Shown here: piece after piece, positions 42,762-51,800 of the stretch | Position numbering within the stretch: position 1 is the stretch's first letter | How the letters are laid out: each line of letters begins with the position of its first letter | NCBI RefSeq assembly: GCF_023278185.1 | Contig: NZ_CP066357.1 | Location: 124,001-188,000, forward strand | From: Bradyrhizobium elkanii USDA 76 | GTDB lineage: Bacteria > Pseudomonadota > Alphaproteobacteria > Rhizobiales > Xanthobacteraceae | Length of the DNA: 64,000 nt | Direction: 5' to 3' | Notes under the pieces: generated by a model | Told to the model about the DNA's origin: nothing | Databases searched by the model: none | What the model saw: only the letters and a program-made list of their open reading frames with translations | Program-made: the position numbers and the translations under genes

Positions 42762-43397
42762 TTAGGCCGCGATCGCCAGGCTTGATGGCGCGTCAATTGC
42801 ACACCCCGAAATCTGCCCGGCCGCTCGGATCGCGCCGAGAGCCTCTTCGGTGATCGGCAACAATGCAGCGACGGCGCTGGTCGTCCCGATTTGATGAGGC
42901 GTGCCGAGGCGATCGAGATGCCATCCGGCCCGGCGCAGTATGCGTTCCATGCGCAGATCAGTGACCGTTGCGATGGCCTGAAGATCGTGCTGCTGCCCCC
43001 ATTCGATCATGGCTGCGAACAACAGAAAAGTCGCTTTGCGCAGACCATTGTCTACTGTTGCCGCCGCACTCTTGGTGTCAACGCAGAAGCGCGAGCTCTC
43101 CCAAATCGTGGCCGCCCTCGGCGCCGGGTTGCCATCCAGCAACACCGGGAACGTATCGGCCAGCATGTTGCGTCCGGTGGTGGGCAGCAGGCGAACACAA
43201 CCAACAACGTAGCTCTTCTCAAGCGCCAGGAGATAAGTCGGATCGAAGGTGTCGTACTGATCGATCTCTAATCCGTCGCGGACAGAGACGTCCCAGTCGA
43301 GCCGATCCTTGAACACGCGCCTTCGCAGGCGATGCATTCCTAGCGTTAGTTCGGAGTCGTGCAGGAGTGACGCACGGCTACGCACAATGACCTTCAT
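42762..43397 (-). CDS. traI: LuxI/TraI-type acyl-homoserine-lactone synthase
   Basis: 211 residues from ATG 43397. Conserved LuxI residues are present: Arg, Phe and Trp in MHRLRRRVFKDRLDWDV, the two Asp in EIDQYDTFDPTYLLA, Arg in VVGCVRLLPTTG, and Glu-Ser-x-Arg in IWESSRFCVD. It makes an acyl-homoserine lactone from SAM and acyl-ACP; the acyl chain cannot be predicted. First gene of the virB operon and 70 bases downstream of a lux-box-like palindrome, so signal production and conjugation should rise together in positive feedback. Confidence 0.93.
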   Translation of the reverse strand: MKVIVRSRASLLHDSELTLGMHRLRRRVFKDRLDWDVSVRDGLEIDQYDTFDPTYLLALEKSYVVGCVRLLPTTGRNMLADTFPVLLDGNPAPRAATIWESSRFCVDTKSAAATVDNGLRKATFLLFAAMIEWGQQHDLQAIATVTDLRMERILRRAGWHLDRLGTPHQIGTTSAVAALLPITEEALGAIRAAGQISGCAIDAPSSLAIAA

Positions 43398-43463
43398 TCT
43401 TAACCTCAAACTTACGAATCACAGCTTCGAGATCAAGAAAGCAGCCACGGTCCCTGCGTTGCG

Positions 43464-43479
43464 CTGTCAGTTCTGACAG
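43464..43479. promoter_or_regulatory. lux/tra-box palindrome upstream of traI
   Basis: CTGTCAGTTCTGACAG: 7-base arms around TT, perfect. Resembles LuxR-family operators. Located 67-82 bases before the traI start, in position for the traI-virB promoter. Confidence 0.7.
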
Positions 43480-43663
43480 GGCGCTATGGATCTGTTGGGT
43501 CGCGAACCGTATTCGCATGGCGCGGCGATGTATAAGTTCCGTGATGCGCAGGTCTGACAGCGCAGGGAATGAAATTCCTTGGGTTCCACCAAGTGGAGAA
43601 AATATTTTGCTTTGAGGGCTGCAGTCAGAGATTGTTCTCCTCCGGCGTACGTGCGCGTTGCTG

Positions 43664-43678
43664 CTGTAGTTTCGACAG
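43664..43678. promoter_or_regulatory. Second, degenerate lux-box-like site
   Basis: CTGTAGTTTCGACAG has arms CTGT/ACAG and lies in a stretch of about 50 bases that aligns with the block around the first box. It is about 120 bases upstream of traR and might serve that promoter. Confidence 0.4.
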
Positions 43679-43799
43679 CGCGATATCGAATTGTTCGTGC
43701 CGCAAAGTTGCCGCAACGTAGCAATAAATACCTGCACGTGAAACGCGAATCGTCAGAATATTCGCGTTGTGGGAACTAAGAAACGACTGAAGTGGCGCA

Positions 43800-44528
43800 A
43801 TGAAAGATGTCAAAAGAGCATGCGATGAATTTGTCGATTGTCTTCACACTGCCCAAACAGAAGATGATTTTCGACGTGTTGCGGAACGAGCTGCGCATGC
43901 TTTGGGGTTCCGATGGTTCGCTTATTTTGGTCAGCGCGCGAATGGCCCCAATCTGATCTCATCCTATCCAAAGAGCTGGACTAGCCACTATTTTCGGGAA
44001 GGCTATCACAACATCGACCCCGTTCTTCAGGAGCCGCGAAATACGAGCCGAGTATTCCTGTGGGATGGCCGTGAGGCGCGAAGCGCAAGGTCGCCGAAAG
44101 AGCGCCGTCTGTTTGACGATGCACTGAGTTTCAAGATCAGGACCGGCCTGACGGTTCGCATTCCCTCGAGCCAAAACCAGTTCGCGGCGTTTACGCTTGC
44201 GGTCGACGAGCGCAGCCTGGGACTTGATCGTTTCATTGAGGCCTCCCAAGAGATGTTGGAAATGGTGGGTCTCACCTATCATGCGCATGTGAGCGCCAGG
44301 ATTGGACGCACCTCGGCAGCAGGCGAGATCGTTTGCCCTCTGACTCAACGCGAGCGGCAGTGTCTCGCCTGGGTCTCCGATGGCAAGACGATGCAGGATA
44401 TTGCCCAGCTCCTCGGTGTTAGCTCGCGGGGTGTGAAGTTTCATCTGGACAATGCCAGGCGAAATCTTGCTGCATTAACCCTCCCGCACGCTGTGGCGCT
44501 CGCGTTTCGGCAGGGATTGCTCCCGTAA
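43800..44528 (+). CDS. traR: LuxR-family quorum-sensing regulator (TraR-like)
   Basis: 242 residues. N-terminal autoinducer-binding domain with the expected aromatic and acidic residues (FRWFAYFGQ, YPKSWTSHYFREGYHNIDPV) and C-terminal GerE/LuxR HTH (LTQRERQCLAWVSDGKTMQD, IAQLLGVSSRGVKFHLDNAR). It should bind the lactone from TraI and activate the palindromic site between the two divergent genes. No antiactivator (TraM-like) gene is recognised nearby. Intact. Confidence 0.92.
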   Translation: MKDVKRACDEFVDCLHTAQTEDDFRRVAERAAHALGFRWFAYFGQRANGPNLISSYPKSWTSHYFREGYHNIDPVLQEPRNTSRVFLWDGREARSARSPKERRLFDDALSFKIRTGLTVRIPSSQNQFAAFTLAVDERSLGLDRFIEASQEMLEMVGLTYHAHVSARIGRTSAAGEIVCPLTQRERQCLAWVSDGKTMQDIAQLLGVSSRGVKFHLDNARRNLAALTLPHAVALAFRQGLLP

Positions 44529-44607
44529 TGCGCAAAACAGCCGTCCGGCTTGTAAGATGTGCCCAAGATCGACTGTTCAATCAGGTTGGGAGACTGGGCG
44601 TTGGCAC

Positions 44608-44864
44608 CTAGGGCGCGGGACTCTTTGGTACGTAGCCACAGCGTGTTTTGCGTACGAGCCAAGCGTCGAGCTCTTCGACGGCCTGAACTCTCCCGGCAAA
44701 CAGATCCATCCGCCGGCGGCCGCGTTGGCCGAGACGTCCCCATTCGCGCAAAGCGCCGTATCACCGAACAGCGTCGGTTCGATCGTGAGTACATAGAACC
44801 TGGCCATATTGCGGGCCGGATCGCAACGTTGGAGCACGAGGTATGGCACTGTGAGTTCGGACAT
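44608..44864 (-). pseudogene. WGR-domain protein, one frameshift
   Basis: MSELTVPYLVLQRCDPARNM, then ARFYVLTIEPTLFGDTAL in one frame and REWGRLGQRGRRRMDLFAGR to a TAG at 44608 in the next. The WGR motif straddles the shift at about 44765. Otherwise a complete small WGR protein (about 85 residues), a domain common on rhizobial mobile elements and thought to bind nucleic acid. Confidence 0.7.
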
Positions 44865-45570
44865 GCGCTAGAATCGCAACTGTCGAAATCGCCGTCCAAT
44901 TAATTTATCGAATCCATCAGGCCTCCCGATTCAGAAGTTTAATACCGGTGATGAAAGTCATTGAGGGTGCTCCGCGACCCGTCTCGGAAAATGCATTGGC
45001 TGTTGTGCGCCTCTGACTGCGAAGAAGGTGGGCGTCGCCCTGCGGGCCGGGCTGGAGGCTGCGCTGAAGCCGCGCGAGCGGGTCTTCCCCCTTACGGGCT
45101 GCCATCCCTGACGCGAAACGGCCCGAGTCCCCGTACAAGACAGCTGCTGAGTCGATCGGAAGCTCCCGCCTATTCGGTCTGGCTTTAACCCCTAAATGTA
45201 GGCGATGCCTATGGCCTTGAGGACATCGAACGGAAACGCCAATTTCGCGCAGCAACTTCACGTGGGACAAATTCACTTTCGCTCCGGAAAAAACGTCGGC
45301 GGCTGTTCTCGGTGTCAATCAGACCAACACTATATCCGCGGGAAGAAACATGTGCGCTTCGGCACACCATGCTTCCGGTGAAGGACCGACCCCGCTCTCG
45401 AATGGGCTTTCCTTGGTTCTGGTGCGGCCTTCCACGATCAACCCGCAAGGGGTTCGCTACGCAAGCGTGCGACCTCTTCGGCTTCGCCTACGAGGTGACC
45501 GCAGCCGCCCCCGAACACTTCGGCGCCTGTCGAGCGGGGATGGTCCCCGCCGCAAGACGGGAGCCTTTCA
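44865..45570. other. Gene-free stretch and leader of the next ORF
   Basis: Several short frames on both strands, none with family features. The last 130 bases are a GC-rich leader to the ORF at 45571. Confidence 0.4.
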
Positions 45571-45747
45571 ATGTCGCACAATCTCACCCTCGCTCAGAAC
45601 CACGCCTTCGATCTGGGCCGCACGCTGATGGTGCCGGTCATCCTTTTCCAGGCTGAGAGCGAATTCGGCGTGATGGTCTCCAGCGAATACGACGGCGATC
45701 AGGACGCTATCGTCCATGAATACGCCCCCTGGTGCCCGGCTCATTGA
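45571..45747 (+). CDS. 58-residue conserved-looking small protein
   Basis: ATG 45571 after GGGAG with seven bases spacing; 58 codons (start MSHNLTLAQNHAFDLGRTLM, acidic end). No signal, no membrane helix. Its leader and position at the start of the ICE backbone suggest a real small gene. Family not identified. Confidence 0.5.
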   Translation: MSHNLTLAQNHAFDLGRTLMVPVILFQAESEFGVMVSSEYDGDQDAIVHEYAPWCPAH

Positions 45748-45951
45748 GCCGGGTGACCGGCTGCCGCTGGCGCCATGCCGGCTGCAAGGGAGGCTTCGCC
45801 GCGCCGATGATGCGGCGACTGACGGTTGGTCAGCGCGCCCTTGCATTCGGCAGGCTTCGCGGCCGGTCGGGGATGTGCCGCAAGGCTAGGAACAAGTGAG
45901 ACCAACAGATGAAGGGGCCGGATGTCGCCCGCGCGACTCCGGTGCAGACAA
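45748..45951. other. GC-rich leader before the DUF3991/TOPRIM gene
   Basis: About 200 bases without a gene; inverted GC-rich stretches could fold, but no single strong hairpin is proposed. Confidence 0.3.
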
Positions 45952-46265
45952 ATGGACAAGAGAGAAATTGAAGAGCTGCGCAAAAAAGTTGGCTGCGCCG
46001 CCCTGCTGGAGAAGGACGGCTGGAAGGTCGACGTCAAGGAAAGCAGCCGGCGCGCGATCAAATATCGCCGCGAGAGCAATATCGTCATTGTCATTCACCA
46101 AGGCCGCGGCTGGTTCGATCCCCTGTCGCCGGCGAAAGGGGACGTGTTTTCGTTAGCCGCGCACCTCGGTGCCCTTGGTTTCGTCGAGGCATGTGAGCGC
46201 GTTGCTGATGTGGTTGGCTTCCTTCCTGCTGCTGCACCAGCGTGGTAGCGCCCGGCAAAGCCTAA
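45952..46265 (+). pseudogene. DUF3991/TOPRIM protein, 5' part (stop codon, then IS5)
   Basis: MDKREIEELRKKVGCAALLE, RRAIKYRRESNIVIVIHQGR and FDPLSPAKGDVFSLAAHLGA are the N-terminal zinc-finger/primase-like part of DUF3991-TOPRIM proteins. A TAG follows APAW (46246-46248) where a Gln codon would fit. The frame then reads RPAKP to the IS5 insertion at 46265. Removing IS5 and one TAA copy restores the frame into the 3' part (KTLASIVERWGHRF). Confidence 0.8.
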
Positions 46266-47200
46266 GAGGCCGACCGGAAACTAAAGTTGGGTGATTTCAG
46301 CAGGTTGTGATTCTTCGAGGTGTTCGAAGCCATCGGAGAAGCAGATGACCTGGACCGAAATCACCCGCTGTCAGCATGACAGACGAGAGCTCCGCTATGC
46401 AAGCGATTGTACGGATGCGGAATGGGCCTTGATCGAGCTTTTGATGCCAAGGCCGAGCAAGGTCGGTCGCCCGCGCAAGACCTGCATGCGATCGGTATGG
46501 GATGCGATCCAGTACATTGCGACGACTGGATGCCAATGGGCGCTTCTGCCGAAGGATTTTCCTCCCTTCACGACGGTCCAGTACTATTCTTATGGCTTGC
46601 GCGACAGCGGGGCGTTGGATTTGATCAATGAAGCCTTGGTTGAAATCGCGCGTGGACTTGCTGGACGGGAGCCGCAACCAACGGCGGCGATCATCGACAG
46701 TCAATCAGTCAAGACGACCGAGAGCGGAGGGCCACGCGGCTTTGATGCGGGCAAGAAGATCAAAGGTCGCAAGCGCCACATCGTCACCGATACACAAGGA
46801 AATTTGCTGAGCGCCATCGTGCACCCGGCCAATGTTCAGGATCGGGACGGTGCCCCGGCCGTCGTCACTTTGGCGTGTGCGAGTTACCCGACTATTGCAC
46901 ACTTGTTTGCTGACGGCGGCTGCGCCGGAGAAAAGCTTGAACACACACTCCGGAAAATCGACGGGCCCACGATTGAAATTGTCAAACGCCCGGATGACGC
47001 AAAAGGCTTCGTTATTGTTGCCCGACGCTGGGTCGTCGAACGCACCTTGGCATGGCTCAACCGCTGCCGACGTCTCGCCAAGGATTGGGAGGCTTCCGTC
47101 ACCTCGGCTGAAGCATGGCTCCTTGTCGCATCAACCCGACAGCTGCTGCGCCGCATCGCCAGATCGGCCAACGTTAAGTCATGAATTTTGAGTCAGACTC
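46266..47200 (+). mobile_element. IS5-family element in the DUF3991/TOPRIM gene
   Basis: GAGGCCGACCGG... and ...GAGTCAGACTC ends (imperfect inverted repeats), flanked by TAA at 46263-46265 and 47201-47203, the 3-base duplication of the IS1031-like IS5 group. 935 bases long. Confidence 0.8.
46345..47184 (+). CDS. IS5-family transposase
   Basis: 279 residues: RELRYASDCTDAEWALIELL (DUF4096), then DDE_Tnp_1 with Asp in AAIIDSQSVKTTES, Asp in HLFADGGCAGEK and Glu in WVVERTLAWLNRCRRLAKDW. Full-length. I start at ATG 46345 because upstream residues are not family-like. Likely active; it interrupts a conserved ICE gene in the same direction. Confidence 0.93.
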   Translation: MTWTEITRCQHDRRELRYASDCTDAEWALIELLMPRPSKVGRPRKTCMRSVWDAIQYIATTGCQWALLPKDFPPFTTVQYYSYGLRDSGALDLINEALVEIARGLAGREPQPTAAIIDSQSVKTTESGGPRGFDAGKKIKGRKRHIVTDTQGNLLSAIVHPANVQDRDGAPAVVTLACASYPTIAHLFADGGCAGEKLEHTLRKIDGPTIEIVKRPDDAKGFVIVARRWVVERTLAWLNRCRRLAKDWEASVTSAEAWLLVASTRQLLRRIARSANVKS

Positions 47201-47777
47201 TAAGACCCTTGCGTCCATTGTAGAGCGGTGGGGACATCGCTTCAGGCCGCGCCCCGGCTCGCCAGCTTGGCGCTATCTCACCGGCGAGCGCGGGCTCCCG
47301 GCCGACATCCTGAAGAAGGCCGTCGCCTGCGATCGGTTGAGAGACGGCCCCCAGGGCAGCATGTGGGCGGCGCACCGCGATTCTGCCGGAGCGATCACGG
47401 GTTGGGAGGAGCGTGGACCTGTATGGCGCGGTTTCGCCACGGACGGCGCCAAGGAGCTATTCCGCTTCGGACCAGCCGAGTTCGAGCGGATCTGCATCAC
47501 TGAAGCGGCCATCGACGCTATGAGCCTTGCCGCGATCGAGGACCTGCGTTCCGACACTCTTTATGTCAGCACTGGCGGCGGCTGGTCCCCGGCAACGGAT
47601 GAAGCCATCCGTGGCCTGGCCAAGCGCGCCAACGTCCACCTCGTGGCAGCAACCGACAACAATCGGCAAGGCGACATCTACGCCGACCGTGTTCGTGCCA
47701 TCGCCGCGGATGCAAGTGCGCGGTATGCCCGATTACGGCCGTGCGCCGGCGACTGGAATGAGGATTTAAGGGCCTGA
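47201..47777 (+). pseudogene. DUF3991/TOPRIM protein, 3' part
   Basis: KTLASIVERWGHRFRPRPGS, WRYLTGERGLPADILKKAVA, and the TOPRIM acidic motifs ICITEAAIDAMSLAAIEDLR and VAATDNNRQGDIYADRVR (Glu, then DxN-type). TOPRIM proteins of this kind on ICEs are thought to be primase-like helpers in single-strand replication after transfer. Split from its N-terminal domain by IS5, the piece has an accidental ATG at 47181 inside the IS end and could be made as a truncated protein. Confidence 0.8.
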
Positions 47778-48107
47778 TGGCTTCCTGTTGATGTGGTTCG
47801 CAAGGGCGACGCGCAGGCTGCGTGGTGGCACCGCGCCAAGGCCACCGCGTGAGTGGGGTCTCTGATCCCTCGGCGTTGAGCGAAGGAAAAGGCGATCGAA
47901 CAATGAGGGAGGGAAGATTAAATGGGAATGAGCGCTGCCGCATGCGCGGCCGGCGCATCAAGGGTGAAGCTTCGCTCGCGTTCCGCGGCCCTTGACCCGC
48001 CGGACCTTCGATGCGGCCGGCGAGGAGGTGTGATGAAGGGCTGAAGTGACGAAGAGATCAGGCGGATCGCTCGCGCTTCAGTCCGGCTAGGCCAAGAGGA
48101 GCCGCCG
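47778..48107. other. No supported gene
   Basis: About 330 bases; frames here are short and without family features. The last 60 bases lead into the DUF1419 gene. Confidence 0.4.
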
Positions 48108-48707
48108 ATGCACACCTTACCCATTATCCGCAAAGTCTTGGAAGGCGTCGCGACGCGCCATGAGATGCACCGCTTGTTCAACCGCCATCGTGGTGACCCC
48201 GCGATGGCCGATGGTGAAGGCCAACATCTCTTCGCCGGTGAGTGGTTTGAGTCAACGAGCGGGAGCACGACTACATGCTCGATATCCTGCCACCGCTGTT
48301 CATGCGCGCCGACATGTTCGCGATGCGCGAATTCATGACGGGCAGCGTCACCAGCATCTTCTTCGCGCTTGCCATCGACGGAAGGCGGCGCTGGTTCCAT
48401 GGCTATTGCGATCTTTCCGATCGGCTGTCGCCGGAGCGCATGAAGGCGGCGATCATCGAGCGCGAGTCACGGCCCGTGCGCGCGATGACGCGCGACGAGC
48501 GGCTCGAGCACATCTGGTCGAGCACGCATGACGATTATCGCGGCTACGCCGGCGAGCGCTGGCCGCATGCGCGGCCGCCGCACCGTACTCGTCTATGCCG
48601 GCCAGAGCGGCACAGTCCTGAAGCTGCTCGACGACCTCACCGAGGCAGAGATCGTGGCCAAGCTGCCGGTGCAGTTCCGTCATCTGCCGGACACGGCCGC
48701 GGCCTAG
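48108..48707 (+). pseudogene. DUF1419 protein with two frameshifts
   Basis: MHTLPIIRKVLEGVATRHEM, then HLFAGEWFE in frame one; DYMLDILPPLFMRADMFAMR to DYRGYAGERWPHA in frame two; TVLVYAGQSGTVLKLLDDLT to LPDTAAA and TAG in the third. Shifts at about 48245 and 48575, each explained by one base. Otherwise full length (about 200 residues). DUF1419 proteins are typical of rhizobial ICEs and plasmids; function unknown. Sequencing error cannot be excluded for single-base shifts. Confidence 0.8.
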
Positions 48708-48731
48708 CCGACCTCCCCCCGCCCCGCGGCA

Positions 48732-48747
48732 GCCCGGCCCCCCGGGC
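48732..48747. promoter_or_regulatory. Hairpin in the leader of the methylase-helicase gene
   Basis: GCCCGG-CCCC-CCGGGC, 6-base perfect stem, in a 160-base GC-rich leader. Confidence 0.4.
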
Positions 48748-48866
48748 GTCGCATTTCAGCAACCGGCCAGGCGCCGGCCCACTCATCAATTCCCGCAACG
48801 CCGTGCCGTCCGTCTCAGCCCGCGCCGGCGGACGGCCGCGCGCGCCCCAACTGGAGAACATTTCCC

Positions 48867-51800
48867 ATGGCGCATGACGATCCTTTCACCCTCGACCTCT
48901 TCGGCAATACCGCCCGTTCATCCAGCCTTGGCCTTGGCGTCACGGGCTTAGCTACCGATTTCGGCAGCGCTGACGACCATGAGGATGATCCGCCCCCGTC
49001 GACGCCGGCCTCGGTAGGACCGGCGATCGAATCGGCGCAGCGCTCCGAGGCCGATCACAGCAGGCGCGGCGACAATTTCTATCTTTCCGGCGAGCGCGGC
49101 CTCGCAAAGGGCTGGAAGCAGCGCGCCCGCGACAGCATCGCCGCAGTTCGGCTTGCGGCACAGATCGAGGCCGCGCAGCGGTCCGCGACGGTCGAGGAAC
49201 AGCGGCAACTGATCCGCTTTACGGGCTTTGGCGCCTCAGAGCTCGCCAATGGCGTTTTCCGCCGACCGGGCGAAGCCGAATTCGCGAAGGGCTGGGACGA
49301 GATCGGGACCGACCTGCAGGATGTGGTCGATGAGGCTGACTACGCTTCGCTGGCACGCTGTACGCAGTATGCCCATTTCACGCCGGGGTTCATTGTCCAA
49401 GCGATGTGGGCGGGTTTGCTGCGCCTCGGCTGGCGCGGCGGCCGCGTGCTCGAGCCCGGCATCGGCACCGGCATGTTTCCGGCGCTGATGCCGCAGGTTC
49501 TGCGCGAGGTCTCCCACGTCACCGGCGTCGAGCTCGATCCCGTCACGGCGCGCATCGCGCGGCTATTGCAGCCACGGGCGCGGATCGTCACCGGCGATTT
49601 CGCGCGCACCGAGCTGCCGGCGCGGTTCGACCTCGTGATCGGCAATCCGCCCTTCTCCGATCGCACCGTTCGCTCGGACCGCGCGCTGCGCTCGCTCGGT
49701 CTGCGGCTCCACGACTATTTCATCATCAAGGCGATCAAGCTGCTGAAGCCGGGCGGGCTCGCCGCCTTCGTCACATCGCACGGCACGATGGACAAGGCGG
49801 ATGGCTCGGCGCGCGCGCTGATCGCGAAGCACGCCGATCTCCTCGGTGCCATCCGTCTGCCGGAAGGTAGCTTCCGCGCCGATGCCGGCACCAACGTTGT
49901 GGTCGACATCCTGTTCTTCCGGCGGCGCAAGCACGGCGAGCCCGAAGGCGACCTGTCATGGCTCGACCTGGAGGAAGTATGTCCGGCGACCGACGACGAG
50001 GGCGCAATCCGGGTCAATCGCTGGTTCGCGTTCCATGGCCGCCTTGTGCTCGGCGCGCACGCGCTGACCTCCGGCCCGTTCGGCGAGACCTACACCTGTC
50101 TGCCAAGTGACGGCGAGGACCTCGCGACCGCGCTGGACAATGCGATCACCAACCTTCCTGTCGCAATCTATGACGGCGAACCGGAGGCGATCGTCTCTGA
50201 TGGCGAGCACGAAGCCGTGCCGGCGAAGTCGGAGAGCTCGGCGAGCCTCACGGCGCGCGAGGGCAGCTATCTCCTCGATAGCCGGCATGGCTTGATGCAG
50301 ATCCTTGATGGACGGTCAGTCGCCGTCAGGTTGCGCAAGGGCCGCAGCGCGGACGGTGTTCCGGAGAAGCACGCTCGGATCATCCAGAAGCTGATCCCCA
50401 TCCGCGACGCGGTCCGCGAGGTGCTGAAGTGTCAGGAGCTCGATCGGCCGTGGAAGGACGCGCAGGTCAGGCTGCGCATCGTGTGGTCGAACTTCGTGCG
50501 CGCCTTCGGTCCGATCAACACGACCGTCGTGTCGACGGTCGAGGATGACGAGACCGGGGAGGTCCGCGAAACGCACCGCAGGCCGAACCTCCAGCCATTC
50601 CTGGACGATCCGGACTGCTGGCTGGTGGCCTCAATCGAGGACTACGATCTCGCGTCCGACACGGCGAAGCCGGGCCCGATCTTCACCGAGCGGGTGATAG
50701 CGCCGCCGGCGCCGCCCGTCATCACCAGCGCCGCCGACGCGCTGGCCGTCGTTCTCAACGAGCGCGGCCATGTCGACCCCGACCATATCGCGGAGCTCGT
50801 GCACCGCGACGCGGACGGCGTCATCGCCGAGCTCGGCAGCGCCATCTTCCGCGATCCCAGCGGCGGCTCGTGGCAGACCGCCGACGCCTATCTGTCGGGT
50901 GCTGTGCGCGACAAGCTGAAGGTTGCGGAAGCGGCGGCTGCGCTCGACCCCGCCTATGCGCGGAACGTGACCGCCCTGCGGGAGATGCAGCCTGCCGACC
51001 TCCGGCCCTCGGACATCACCGCACGCCTTGGCGCGCCGTGGATTCCCGCCGCCGACATCGTCGCGTTCGTCAAGGAAACGATGGGCGCGGAAATCAGGAT
51101 TCACCACATGCCGGAACTGGCGTCGTGGACGGTGGAGGCCCGGCAGCTCGGCTGGATGGCCGCCGGCACCTCGGAATGGGGCACGGAGCGGCGGCACGCC
51201 GGGCAGCTTCTCTCTGATGCGCTCAACTCCTCCGTCCCGCAGATCTTCGACACGATCAAAGACGGCGACAGCGAACGTCGGGTCCTCAACGTCGTCGACA
51301 CAGAGGCGGCGAAGGAGAAGCTCTCGAAGATCAAGACCGCCTTTCAGAATTGGATCTGGTCCGACCCGGATCGGACCGACCGGCTGGCGCGGGTCTACAA
51401 TGACCGCTTCAACAACATCGTGCCGCGCGCCTTCGACGGCTCGCATCTGAAGCTCCCGGGCGCATCGGGCGCCTTCGTTCTCTACGAACATCAGAAGCGC
51501 GGCATCTGGCGCATCATCGCCTCAGGCGCGACCTATCTCGCCCACGCCGTCGGCGCCGGCAAGACGATGACGATGGCGGCCGCGATCATGGAACAGCGGC
51601 GTCTCGGCCTGATCGCTAAGGCCATGCTTGTCGTTCCCGGCCATTGCCTGGCGCAGGCGGCGCGCGAGTTCCTGGCGCGCTATCCCGGTGCCCGCATCCT
51701 CGTCGCCGACGAGACCAACTTCACCAAGGACAAGCGGCACCGCTTCCTGTCGCGCGCCGCGACTGCAACGTGGGACGCGATCATCATCACCCATTCGGCC

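Noticed and set aside
44917..45318. 133-codon minus-strand frame right of the WGR pseudogene
   Set aside because: No start signal, no family features and mixed composition; likely chance.
50631..51491. 286-codon minus-strand frame inside the methylase-helicase gene
   Set aside because: Shadow of the long coding sequence.
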